Shown here one piece after another: positions 50,121 to 59,052 of a DNA stretch of 64,000 nt. Source of the stretch: UBA2336 sp049306095 (GTDB lineage: Bacteria; Bacteroidota; Bacteroidia; Cytophagales; Cyclobacteriaceae); the NCBI GenBank assembly GCA_049306095.1, contig JBAQPU010000012.1, positions 1 to 64,000 of the forward strand, written 5' to 3'. The translations under genes were made by a program, and so were the position numbers. How positions within the stretch are numbered: position 1 is the first letter of the stretch; each line of letters begins with the position of its first letter. The notes below the pieces were generated by a model. It had not been told where the DNA came from and ran no database searches. It worked only from the letters and a program-made list of their open reading frames with translations.

Positions 50121-50801
50121 TTAGTTTGCCTTTTGCAAGGCTTTTACATACCGCGAAATTTTCCAGCGGTCCTCTTCAGAAATTTGTGAAGCGTGCGATT
50201 GCATGAGTCCTTTCCCCATCGTAATCACGTGAAAAATGTGTCCTTCAGAAATGCTTTTAAAGGCATCGCCTTTTAAATTGGCCACACCAGCATATGCACT
50301 GTGTTCAACACCATCAATGGTAACACCTGTTGCTACTTTACCTTCACCATCACCTTTTACACCATGGCAATGGTCGCAGTAAATTTCATACAGCACTTTA
50401 CCATCGGCTAAGATGGCTTTGTTTTGCGCGGTATCCAGCGGGCTTACCAACTTTCTGGACGCCACTTCAAGGCTGTCTTTAGGTGTGCGGTATGGAAGAT
50501 ATCCATGCTTGTTCCTCTTAACAGTATTGGCAGGAGGTGTGCGCATGTTCATATGACTAGGGTTATACCATAAGGAGTTATAAAACTCGGCATGGCCTCC
50601 GTTTCCATCTACGTTGCTGTACTCGATAGATGTTACCCACCTTCCGGCATCTTTATCGGTGATTTGTGAATACGGCTCATACGCTACCGAATGGTACATA
50701 TTCGGTGCATATTCAAGTCCGGGGTTATCACCTCCCGCACCGCAGGAAGCTAACAACAACGCTGCTCCAACAGCAAAGAACAAAACCTTCATAAACTTCA
50801 T
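50121..50801 (-). CDS. actE: Alternative complex III subunit ActE (monohaem cytochrome c lipoprotein)
   Basis: 226 residues from the ATG at 50801 (MKFMKVLFFAVGAALLLASC, lipobox LLASC with the lipidated cysteine). An upstream ATG at 50837 is possible but would overlap actD by 20 bp and add 12 residues before the signal. One haem motif CDHCH (IYCDHCHGVKGDGEGKVATG) and a later Met ligand candidate (ITMGKGLMQSHASQISEEDR). ActE is the monohaem electron donor subunit on the periplasmic side. Confidence 0.93.
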   Translation of the reverse strand: MKFMKVLFFAVGAALLLASCGAGGDNPGLEYAPNMYHSVAYEPYSQITDKDAGRWVTSIEYSNVDGNGGHAEFYNSLWYNPSHMNMRTPPANTVKRNKHGYLPYRTPKDSLEVASRKLVSPLDTAQNKAILADGKVLYEIYCDHCHGVKGDGEGKVATGVTIDGVEHSAYAGVANLKGDAFKSISEGHIFHVITMGKGLMQSHASQISEEDRWKISRYVKALQKAN

Positions 50802-50817
50802 ATTCAAACCGTATATG

Positions 50818-51348
50818 TTATTCAAAACTTTTTTCATTTACCTCTGAAGCTCCGCTTTCTTTTAAAATACGCTTCAGCTCCTCTTTACTTTTACCCCCAT
50901 TCAAATCAATATCTACTGCCATTACATGTTTATCATCGGTGCTGCGAATATCAAACTGTCGAGGCCAACGGTAGGGTTTCATATCACTTACAATCAGAAA
51001 AGTGGCAACCATCCCCAGTGCTGATAGTAGCACTGTTAACTCAAAGGTTACCGGGATAAAAGGTGGCAGCGATGCATGGTTCTTACCGCCAATAATCATC
51101 GGCCAATCGTAACCTAACATCCAGAACTGCAAAAGCAAGGCGAGACACGTACCGGTCAGTCCAAACAAGAAGGCCGCAATCGGCAAGCGTGTTCTTGGTA
51201 ACCCCAGGGCATCATCAATTCCATGAACAGGAAATGGAGAATATACATCCTGAATTTTCACACCGTTACCGCGTACTTTACTAATGCCCTTCAACAGGAC
51301 TTCCTCGTCATCATAAATACCAACAACAAAATTCTTGTCTGCGTCCAT
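50818..51348 (-). CDS. actD: Alternative complex III subunit ActD (DUF3341)
   Basis: 176 residues, two membrane helices at about 50-75 and 95-120. It starts with a soluble part (FVVGIYDDEEVLLKGISKVR, KIQDVYSPFPVHGID), the DUF3341 pattern, and ends with a soluble tail (KRILKESGASEVNEKSFE). ActD lies alongside the membrane subunits in the ACIII structure. It starts 2 bp after actC and is followed closely by actE. Confidence 0.93.
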   Translation of the reverse strand: MDADKNFVVGIYDDEEVLLKGISKVRGNGVKIQDVYSPFPVHGIDDALGLPRTRLPIAAFLFGLTGTCLALLLQFWMLGYDWPMIIGGKNHASLPPFIPVTFELTVLLSALGMVATFLIVSDMKPYRWPRQFDIRSTDDKHVMAVDIDLNGGKSKEELKRILKESGASEVNEKSFE

Positions 51349-51350
51349 AG

Positions 51351-52724
51351 TTATTTTGTTTTTTCAGATGTTGCTCTGATAATACTTTTTACTTCAGCCA
51401 TGTTAATCACCGGGAAAAACTTCGCGAATAATAAAAATGCGGTAAAGAAAATTCCAAAAGTGAAAACATATTGCCCGATATCATACCATGTTGGATAAAA
51501 CATGGTCCAGCTTGAAGGAATATAATCGCGGTGAATGGAAGTCACGATAATCACAAAACGCTCGAACCACATACCAATGTTTACGATAATAGAAAGTACC
51601 ATAGTAGCCACAAGGCTGGTCCTGATTTTCTTGATCCAAAATAGCTGCGGAGAAATTACGTTACAGGTCATCATTGACCAGTATGCCCAGGCATACGGCC
51701 CTGTAACCCTGTTATAAAAGGCATATCCTTCATATTCTACTCCAGAGTACCAGGCGATGAATAATTCAGTAATGTATGCAATACCAACAATGGAGCCTGT
51801 TACGATGATGATGATGTTCATCAATTCAACGTGTCCGATAGTAATGTAATCTTCAAGCTTAAAGACTTTACGCGTGATCAACAATAGAGTTAATACCATA
51901 GCAAACCCTGAGAAGATCGCACCCGAAACGAAGTACGGAGGGAAAATGGTTGTATGCCATCCCGGTATTACGGAAGTAGCAAAGTCCATCGATACAATGG
52001 TGTGCACTGAAAGTACCAAAGGTGTTGAAAGACCTGCGAGAATTAACGCTACTGATTCGTAGCGCATCCAGGTTTTTGCACCGCCTTGCCAACCGAAGCT
52101 GAGCGCATTATAAATTTGTGCGCGCACTTTAGCTCCCTGAACCACAGCCCGATCGCGGATAACCGCAAAATCAGGAATAAGGCCCAAATACCAGAATACA
52201 AGTGAAACAGTGAAATAAGTTGAGATCGCAAACACATCCCACAACAGCGGTGAATTGAAGTTCACCCAGAGTGACCCAAATGTATTCGGCAGAGGAAGTG
52301 CCCAGTAGAATCCTAACCACAAACGACCCATGTGAAAAGCCGGGAAACTGGCTGCGCAAATAACTGCAAAAATGGTCATCGCCTCGGCTGCGCGGTTGAT
52401 TGACATTCTCCAACGCTGACGGAAGAGCAACAAGATGGCTGAAATCAGTGTACCTGCGTGACCAATACCCACCCACCAAACGAAGTTGGTAATGTCCCAT
52501 GCCCAACCTACTGTTTTATTAAGGCCCCACATTCCTATACCATGCCACAACAGCATGGCGCAGGCATATGCGCCCCATAACAACAGAATCAACGATACTG
52601 CCATGGCTGTCCACCACAACTTATTGGGTTTATTCTCCACGTGGCGGCTAATATCATGCGATACATCCTTTACGGTTTTACCACCGGTTACCAATGGATC
52701 GCGAAGTGCTGAGGTAGGCTGCAT
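51351..52724 (-). CDS. actC: Alternative complex III subunit ActC (NrfD-like)
   Basis: 457 residues, about ten membrane helices, NrfD/PsrC family. Family segments: WAWDITNFVWWVGIGHAGTL, ISAILLLFRQRWRMSINRAA and EAMTIFAVICAASFPAFHMG, then GLSTPLVLSVHTIVSMDFAT and IPGWHTTIFPPYFVSGAIFS. In ACIII, ActC accepts electrons from menaquinol and passes them to ActB iron-sulfur clusters. It is 22 bp from actB and 2 bp from actD. Confidence 0.95.
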   Translation of the reverse strand: MQPTSALRDPLVTGGKTVKDVSHDISRHVENKPNKLWWTAMAVSLILLLWGAYACAMLLWHGIGMWGLNKTVGWAWDITNFVWWVGIGHAGTLISAILLLFRQRWRMSINRAAEAMTIFAVICAASFPAFHMGRLWLGFYWALPLPNTFGSLWVNFNSPLLWDVFAISTYFTVSLVFWYLGLIPDFAVIRDRAVVQGAKVRAQIYNALSFGWQGGAKTWMRYESVALILAGLSTPLVLSVHTIVSMDFATSVIPGWHTTIFPPYFVSGAIFSGFAMVLTLLLITRKVFKLEDYITIGHVELMNIIIIVTGSIVGIAYITELFIAWYSGVEYEGYAFYNRVTGPYAWAYWSMMTCNVISPQLFWIKKIRTSLVATMVLSIIVNIGMWFERFVIIVTSIHRDYIPSSWTMFYPTWYDIGQYVFTFGIFFTAFLLFAKFFPVINMAEVKSIIRATSEKTK

Positions 52725-52746
52725 ATTCTTATTACTCTGTCAGTTA

Positions 52747-55700
52747 TTACGCTATTACTTCTTTATTTCTAACCTTCGATAAGTACCAGATGTTTGGCTT
52801 TACTCCAATTTCTTCCAGTACCTGGTAAGCCCGCGGGTTATCTGTAATCTTATCAATACGATGAGGATGTTTCTCATCTGCCGGTCTGATCTTTAATAAT
52901 TTTGAGATTTTACTTTCCGGATTGTTTACATCACCGAACACAATGGCACCGGTTGTACAAGCAGCCTGGCAGGCGGTTATTACTTCTCCGTCCTTCAGCG
53001 GTCTTCTCTCCTTCTTCGCGCCAAGTTTGCCGCTCTGAATTCGCTGTACGCAGAATGAACATTTTTCCATTACACCACGTGAGCGCACGGTAACATCAGG
53101 GTTCAGTACCATTTTACCCAGGTCGGTATTCATGGCCGGGTTCGCGCTCTCAAACTGCTTATTGTCGTGATACTTAAACCAGTTGAAGCGTCTTACTTTA
53201 TAAGGACAGTTGTTAGCACAGTAACGTGTACCAATGCAACGGTTGTACACCATCTGATTGAGTCCTTCTGTGCTGTGCGTGGTCGCTGCAACAGGGCAAA
53301 CTGTTTCGCAAGGTGCATTGTTACAGTGCTGACACAACATTGGCTGGAATACAACTTCAGGGTTTTCAGCCGCTTCCTCCATGTGCTTGTAATCATCATG
53401 ACGCACGTCCTTTGGGGTACTGTAGTAGCGGTCGATCCTCAGCCAGTGCATTTCTCTTCTATTAATGACCTCCTCACGCCCTACCAACGATACGTTGTTT
53501 TCTACATTACAGGCTACCACACAAGCCGCACACCCTGTACAGGTGTTAAGGTCGATGGCCATTCCCCAATGATGATTCTTATATTCGTGCCCCTTCCACA
53601 TCGAAAGGTTTCCTGGATCTACTTTATGATTGGGATCGGTCCAGGTGGCTACTTTCGGATCGTACTCTCGCTTCCATCCTTCCTTTTGGAAGTCGCTCAG
53701 CAATGATTCCTGCACTACGGTTTGACGCCCCATGAAGGTTTGATGCGTTTGCGTAGTAGCAATTTGATAATATTCATCTGTCATTGCCAGGGTTGCAGCA
53801 CCGCTAAAGCTAACCGAACCATTAACAAGGGTTGCGAATGGATACGCATTTATCCCGCCTACGGCATCCGCTACTTTACCCGCTTTCGTGCGACCATACC
53901 CTAACGGAATACCGATGGTACCCGGAGTTTGCCCTGGCTGAACCAGTGCAGGTAGTTTTACTGTTTTGCCATTGACTGTAACATTGGCGTAAACTGTTTT
54001 TGCTTCTTTGAAGTTAATCTCACTAGCATCTTTAGGGGAAATTGTTACATAGTGATCCCAAACAGCCTTTGTAATCGGATCGGGCAATTCCTGCAACAAC
54101 GGATTATTGGATTGTGAACCGTTACCGACTGTTCCGCTTTCATACACAACCAACTCAAAGCCACTTCCCGACTTATAATTAGCAGCGATAGCGCTTGCTG
54201 CAGCGCTCACATCTCCGGCAAACGTTACAGAAGAAGCTTCTACCGGCAGCTCCAGTACACCATCATACAAACATTTATCCCACCAGGTTTGGAAGTTACC
54301 TCCTTTAAAGAAGCGTGCCTTCCAGTTATTTTTTACAAATTCAAAATAATCAACATTAGTCTCGCCTGCCCAAATCATAAAACTCTCCTGGGCGGCTCTT
54401 GATTTAAAGATGGGCGTAATAGCCGGTTGAGCAAGGCTGAAATGATTTTTCTTAGGTTCAGCATCGTTCCATGCTTCCAGATAATGATGATCTGGCGCTA
54501 AGAAGTCGGTAAGGGTTGCTGTTTCGTCTTCTTTATACGAAGTAGCGATCTTCACACCAACTTTCTTCAACCCGGAAGCAAGTGTTTCTCCCATCGGATG
54601 ATCGTACACAGGATTACAGTTGTAGAAAATTACCGCAGCCACCGTTCCTGCTTCGGCTTCCTTAATGAAATTGGCCATGGCCTCATCATTTCCCTGACGG
54701 AAGTTTACAGGTAGGTTCGGAAGAATGGTAGTCCCATAACTATCCAACATGCTGTTGATTCCATTCACCAAAAGCTGGATGGCTTTATCATTGGAGCCAG
54801 CCACAACAAGGGCTTTTCCACGATTTGCCCAAAGCTCTTCTGCTGCTTTTGTCAGATTGGGTTTATCAACTCCACCTGAAACAGGACTTGCTCCGGCTTT
54901 GGCGGCAATCAAATTATAAAGTTGAGCTACAACCGCTCCTTCCTCTGAAGGTTTAATTTGTGTCCGGTAATCGGCATTTGCACCCGTCAATGAAAGAATC
55001 GATTCAAAATGATAGTGCCGCGACATCTCTTTCTTCTCCTCACCTACTTCGCGCGTCCAGGCATATTGTTTGGTGGCTTCAATCGGAGAAACCCATGAAT
55101 TGAGGAAATCGCCTGCCACACTTACAATAACACTGGCTTTACTGAAATCATAAGACGGAATCATTCCGGTTCCAAAAGATTCCTCATTCGCTTTCCACAT
55201 TCCGTAATTCGAAACCTGGTCGTATACAACCTGCTGGGTTGTTGGATATTTTGCTTTGAACTTATCAATCGCAGCTTTTGTACTCGGACTCAGAATGGTA
55301 TTGCTGACAAGTACAATTTTACCCCCGCTGGCATTTAAGCCAGAAAGTTTTTCGATGATTTGTTTATCAAGCTCTTCCCAGGTTGTTTTGTTCTGAGCTG
55401 CCTTTGGTCCGCGTAAGCGGGCGTTATCGTATAACGAAAGAACAGAAGCCTCTACCTGAGCAGAAGTTCCACCTCTGGTTACACTGGAGAGTGTGTTACC
55501 ATCAATTTTAATCGGACGACCCTCACGAACTTTCACCACAATACTGCAATAATCGCCACCATTGGTGTAGGTTGATGCGTAATAGTTTGGTATGCTTGGA
55601 TCAACATCAACCGGCTGATTTACATAGGGAAGAGCCTTACGAATGGGTGCTTCACAAGCGGCCAGCGCCACGGCTGATACACCAAAGCCCATCATTTTTA

Positions 55701-55833
55701 AGAAATCCCTGCGGGAATGTCCTGTGTTTTCTTCCGGACCCCTGGCAAACTCATCGTTTGCGTGCTTAACATACTCAGGGTCGTTGGTTAGTTGCTCAAG
55801 ACCTTTCCAGTATATCTTCGTTGATTCTTTCAT
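52747..55833 (-). CDS. actB: Alternative complex III subunit ActB (iron-sulfur, molybdopterin-oxidoreductase-like)
   Basis: 1028 residues. The N-terminus has a twin-arginine-like motif SRRDFLKMMGF with a following hydrophobic segment ending ALAAC, so it is exported by Tat and probably lipidated. The middle (about 90-700) is a molybdopterin-oxidoreductase-like region that in ActB binds no cofactor. The C-terminal ferredoxin domain has the cysteine groups CTGCAACVVACNVEN, CQHCNNAPCETVCPV, CIGTRYCANNCPYKV and CSFC-C-CQAACTTG, for three [4Fe-4S] and one [3Fe-4S] cluster. It is the electron path between menaquinol site and haems. Confidence 0.95.
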   Translation of the reverse strand: MKESTKIYWKGLEQLTNDPEYVKHANDEFARGPEENTGHSRRDFLKMMGFGVSAVALAACEAPIRKALPYVNQPVDVDPSIPNYYASTYTNGGDYCSIVVKVREGRPIKIDGNTLSSVTRGGTSAQVEASVLSLYDNARLRGPKAAQNKTTWEELDKQIIEKLSGLNASGGKIVLVSNTILSPSTKAAIDKFKAKYPTTQQVVYDQVSNYGMWKANEESFGTGMIPSYDFSKASVIVSVAGDFLNSWVSPIEATKQYAWTREVGEEKKEMSRHYHFESILSLTGANADYRTQIKPSEEGAVVAQLYNLIAAKAGASPVSGGVDKPNLTKAAEELWANRGKALVVAGSNDKAIQLLVNGINSMLDSYGTTILPNLPVNFRQGNDEAMANFIKEAEAGTVAAVIFYNCNPVYDHPMGETLASGLKKVGVKIATSYKEDETATLTDFLAPDHHYLEAWNDAEPKKNHFSLAQPAITPIFKSRAAQESFMIWAGETNVDYFEFVKNNWKARFFKGGNFQTWWDKCLYDGVLELPVEASSVTFAGDVSAAASAIAANYKSGSGFELVVYESGTVGNGSQSNNPLLQELPDPITKAVWDHYVTISPKDASEINFKEAKTVYANVTVNGKTVKLPALVQPGQTPGTIGIPLGYGRTKAGKVADAVGGINAYPFATLVNGSVSFSGAATLAMTDEYYQIATTQTHQTFMGRQTVVQESLLSDFQKEGWKREYDPKVATWTDPNHKVDPGNLSMWKGHEYKNHHWGMAIDLNTCTGCAACVVACNVENNVSLVGREEVINRREMHWLRIDRYYSTPKDVRHDDYKHMEEAAENPEVVFQPMLCQHCNNAPCETVCPVAATTHSTEGLNQMVYNRCIGTRYCANNCPYKVRRFNWFKYHDNKQFESANPAMNTDLGKMVLNPDVTVRSRGVMEKCSFCVQRIQSGKLGAKKERRPLKDGEVITACQAACTTGAIVFGDVNNPESKISKLLKIRPADEKHPHRIDKITDNPRAYQVLEEIGVKPNIWYLSKVRNKEVIA

Positions 55834-55874
55834 ATCGGATTTATCGCGAAGCGTTAGTCGTAGTTAGTACTCTA

Positions 55875-57143
55875 TTAATAATGACATTTTGCACACTCAA
55901 GACCGCCAATGTCTTCCACTTTCATTTTTGATCCTTTTCCTTTGGCTTGCTCGTGCAGTTCCTGAAGCTTATCGTAGTAGGCATTGCCTTCCGCTTTGAT
56001 ATCGGTTTTCCGGTGGCAGTCAACACACCATCCCATCGTCAACAAAGAGTATTGTTTCACAACATCCATCGTTTCAATAGGCCCATGGCACGTCTGGCAT
56101 TCCACTCCTCCCACTACCACGTGTTGTGAGTGATTGAAGTAGGCTAAATCAGGAAGGTTATGGATACGAACCCATTCAATTGGTTTCTGATTTGGTCCGA
56201 AGGTTAATGTCTCAGCATCCCAATCTGCAGCGGCCCAAATTTTCTGAATTTGCGGTGATTCGGTTTTTACCGAACGATGGCAATTCATACAAATATTAAC
56301 CGAAGGAATGGTAGCGTTCTTACCTTTTAACGCTCCTGTGTGGCAGTACTTACAGTCAATTTCATAAGCACCGGCATGCAGTTTATGTGAGAATGCGATG
56401 GGCTGTTTTGGAGCGTAACCTTGCTGAACACCAATGGAGTACAAGCCGTTAATAACCGACTTAAAACCCAGGGAGCCAACAACAAACACCACAATAAAAA
56501 TAAATCCACTGCTACGGGTAATGGAAGCTAACGTGATGGGAGAATGAACCACTTCCTTATCTTCTTCGGTAAGCGAACGCTGATCGAGAAAACGCTTGAG
56601 CGCAGAAACCAGGAAAGCCAATATTACCACTAACAAAATGAGAATGAGTACCATACCAATAAGGATGGTATTCATGTACGATGACGGAACTGCTGAACCA
56701 CTACCATCAGTACCGGCAGCAGGAGTCGGTGCCTTGGCAACCTCAGGTCCTTTAACAGTCTCTGCTTTAATATACGCGAGTATGTTCATGATGTCTTCAT
56801 CCTTCAACGAGGTAAAGGCAGTCATCTGGCTTTTCTTATATTTTTCGAAAATTTGAACAGCGTATTCATCTCCGCTCGCAACTACCTTAGCGGAATTGCG
56901 AATCCAATCTTTTATCCATTGAATGGAGGGCGCCCGTTCGTAAACGCTGGCGAGACCGGGGCCAACTGATTCACCGTGAATCTTATGACACGATTTACAA
57001 TTACCATTGAAGAGCGTTGTTCCTGCTGTGATGGCAGCGGCATCTTCGGGAATGTCCTGACTTTGTGCAGTTAAACTGATAAGTGAGAGGAGAAAAATGA
57101 CTGAAACAAATTTGCACAGTGGGTGAGTAAAATGTTTTATCAT
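55875..57143 (-). CDS. actA: Alternative complex III subunit ActA (multihaem cytochrome c, six CxxCH)
   Basis: 422 residues from the ATG at 57143, which places the signal helix (LCKFVSVIFLLSLISLTAQS) at the N-terminus; an ATG at 57221 adds 26 residues. Six haem motifs can be counted: CKSCH (about residue 48), CKYCH, CMNCH, CQTCH, CVDCH and CAKCH at the C-terminus. The first belongs to a class-I cytochrome c module, separated by a membrane helix (NTILIGMVLILILLVVILAF) and a second one (SSGFIFIVVFVVGSLGFKSV) from a pentahaem domain typical of ActA. It is the first gene of the respiratory operon; the 205-bp divergent gap upstream should carry its promoter. Confidence 0.93.
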   Translation of the reverse strand: MIKHFTHPLCKFVSVIFLLSLISLTAQSQDIPEDAAAITAGTTLFNGNCKSCHKIHGESVGPGLASVYERAPSIQWIKDWIRNSAKVVASGDEYAVQIFEKYKKSQMTAFTSLKDEDIMNILAYIKAETVKGPEVAKAPTPAAGTDGSGSAVPSSYMNTILIGMVLILILLVVILAFLVSALKRFLDQRSLTEEDKEVVHSPITLASITRSSGFIFIVVFVVGSLGFKSVINGLYSIGVQQGYAPKQPIAFSHKLHAGAYEIDCKYCHTGALKGKNATIPSVNICMNCHRSVKTESPQIQKIWAAADWDAETLTFGPNQKPIEWVRIHNLPDLAYFNHSQHVVVGGVECQTCHGPIETMDVVKQYSLLTMGWCVDCHRKTDIKAEGNAYYDKLQELHEQAKGKGSKMKVEDIGGLECAKCHY

Positions 57144-57348
57144 GAGGTTAGGTATCCAGTTTACTTCAAGTGCCACAAATCTACTATCAGAAGCGGTTTT
57201 TTCAAATTTATTTTGATGCATGAAACAATTATTTAAACTGTTTTTCGAGCTTACATAAATGGTAAACGTGTGTTCACTAAAAGTACCTCATTACATCACT
57301 TCTGTTTAATTTAGAATTAATTTAAATAGTGAAATAAAACCCTGAAAT

Positions 57349-57918
57349 ATGAGCCCTTTCGAATATGTTAGTGTTCTGGTTTCAATTATTTACGGACTCG
57401 GAATTACATTAATACTCACAGGCGTTGCCGATCTTATCAGACGATCCAAAACAATTGTTCCCTTCTTGCCCTATTACATTTGGATTGCTTTAGTGTTTGT
57501 CTTGCATATTTATGAATGGTGGGAACACTACACCTTCCGCTCATTTACATCGTGGAGTTTACCGTTGTTCTTGTTTGTTATCCTCTATCCGATTTTACTT
57601 TTCATCCTTGCTAACTTGCTATTTCCTTCCAAGTGGCCAAAGAAGGGAATTGATATGAAGGAATTTTATTTTGGCATGTACAGCAAGTTATTTTTAGGAA
57701 CAATCTTTCTTGCCTTGCTTGCCATCCTGCAAAATGTATTCCTGGAAGGCTATGAATTGAAAGATCAGGTTGTTCAAATCCTTGTTCTTTTAACATTTTT
57801 ATCGCTTCTCATTTGGAGAACCAGAAATGTAGCCGTACACACTGCAGCAGCAATCCTGATGTTACTGGCAATGACTCTAAGCATTATATTTACTACCGAC
57901 ACACTCCTGGTTCAATGA
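57349..57918 (+). CDS. Small multi-pass membrane protein, function unknown
   Basis: 189 residues, about six hydrophobic helices (6-28, 40-58, 68-92, 108-130, 140-158, 165-185). It opens with FEYVSVLVSIIYGLGITLIL, then TGVADLIRRSK, a pattern I have seen in several uncharacterised proteobacterial and Bacteroidota membrane proteins. No known domain. Its stop overlaps an upstream-start candidate (57915) of the next gene by ATGA, so coupling is possible. Confidence 0.6.
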   Translation: MSPFEYVSVLVSIIYGLGITLILTGVADLIRRSKTIVPFLPYYIWIALVFVLHIYEWWEHYTFRSFTSWSLPLFLFVILYPILLFILANLLFPSKWPKKGIDMKEFYFGMYSKLFLGTIFLALLAILQNVFLEGYELKDQVVQILVLLTFLSLLIWRTRNVAVHTAAAILMLLAMTLSIIFTTDTLLVQ

Positions 57919-57947
57919 ACGTCCTTAATAACAATCGGGTAAAAAAG

Positions 57948-58973
57948 ATGAAAAAATTCTTATCAGGTATTCTACTCTCTTTGGTTTTTTCGTGTAACGG
58001 ACAGGAACCTCAACCCTCTTCACCGGGTCCGGTGACTGATTCAGATTATGAAAGTATTGGTATCGTAGGCGACAAACGCGATGTGAAGGTTCCTACAGAA
58101 TTTGGTGTTGCTTTGGTTGGTGGAAGTACCGATGTGGACGAAGCTCTTCAATGGATGATTAGCAAAGCACCGGGCGGAGACGTAGTGATCATTCGGGCAT
58201 CGGGTTCTACCGGCTATAATGAGTATATCTATGGGTTAGGAAACGTAAATTCAGTAGAGACGCTGATGATCAACTCCCGTTCAAAAGCCATGAGTCAAAA
58301 AGTGGCGGAGAGGATAAAAGAAGCTGAGATGTTATTCATTGCCGGAGGGGACCAGGCGAACTATGTAAACTTTTGGAAAGACACCCCGGTATCGGATGCC
58401 ATTCAATACTTAATAGATGTAAAAAGAATTCCGATTGGCGGAACCAGTGCTGGGTGTGCTGTGCTTAGCGATATCATTTTTGATGCTCTCCATGATACCG
58501 TTATCTCGGGGGAGGCGTTGAATAATCCTTACGATGAAAAAGTAAGCCTGTCAAAAAGTTTTATGCGCGTTCCCTTTCTTGAAAATACAATTTCAGATCA
58601 GCATTACGCACACCGCGAACGTGAGGGTCGCCATGTGGTTTTCATGGCTCGCCTGATGAAGGATTTTGGAGTTCACCAGCCCAAAGGAATTGGTGTTGAT
58701 GAAAAAACTGCTGTGTGTGTTGATCACGAAGGGAATGCCCTGGTTTATGGAACGAACAAAGCTTACTTTATTATTGGCAACACGCCACCGGAAACATGTG
58801 TGCCCAATACACCCCTAACATGGGATCAGGGTGACAAGGCATTGAGCGTGTATATCTTTCAGGGCACCTCCACCGGTACACCGGCATTTAACTTAAAGTT
58901 ATGGCCAACCGGAACATCATCTGAAACCTGGTTTATTGAACAGGCTTTATTGAAGCGTGTGGTTAACAGATAA
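57948..58973 (+). CDS. Cyanophycinase-like peptidase S51, lipoprotein
   Basis: 341 residues from the ATG at 57948, which puts the lipoprotein signal MKKFLSGILLSLVFSC at the N-terminus (lipobox LVFSC); an ATG at 57915 is possible and would overlap the previous gene's stop. S51 features: FGVALVGGSTDVDEALQWM, FIAGGDQANYVNFW, the nucleophile motif GGTSAGCAVLSD (Ser167), then HYAHREREGRHVVFMARLMK and KGIGVDEKTAVCVD. Cyanophycinases cleave the beta-Asp-Arg peptides of cyanophycin; peripheral homologues act on other isoaspartyl peptides. No cyanophycin synthetase is nearby. Confidence 0.88.
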   Translation: MKKFLSGILLSLVFSCNGQEPQPSSPGPVTDSDYESIGIVGDKRDVKVPTEFGVALVGGSTDVDEALQWMISKAPGGDVVIIRASGSTGYNEYIYGLGNVNSVETLMINSRSKAMSQKVAERIKEAEMLFIAGGDQANYVNFWKDTPVSDAIQYLIDVKRIPIGGTSAGCAVLSDIIFDALHDTVISGEALNNPYDEKVSLSKSFMRVPFLENTISDQHYAHREREGRHVVFMARLMKDFGVHQPKGIGVDEKTAVCVDHEGNALVYGTNKAYFIIGNTPPETCVPNTPLTWDQGDKALSVYIFQGTSTGTPAFNLKLWPTGTSSETWFIEQALLKRVVNR

Positions 58974-59052
58974 TTCTTACAATAGGAGGAAAATATTACA
59001 TGCGATAATTCCTATTCAGCCAGATTGCTATTTTGATACATAAAATTCCCGT

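Noticed and set aside
52747..55833. ActB as an active molybdopterin enzyme
   Set aside because: In ACIII this domain carries no molybdenum cofactor, and no independent evidence of a bound cofactor is visible here.
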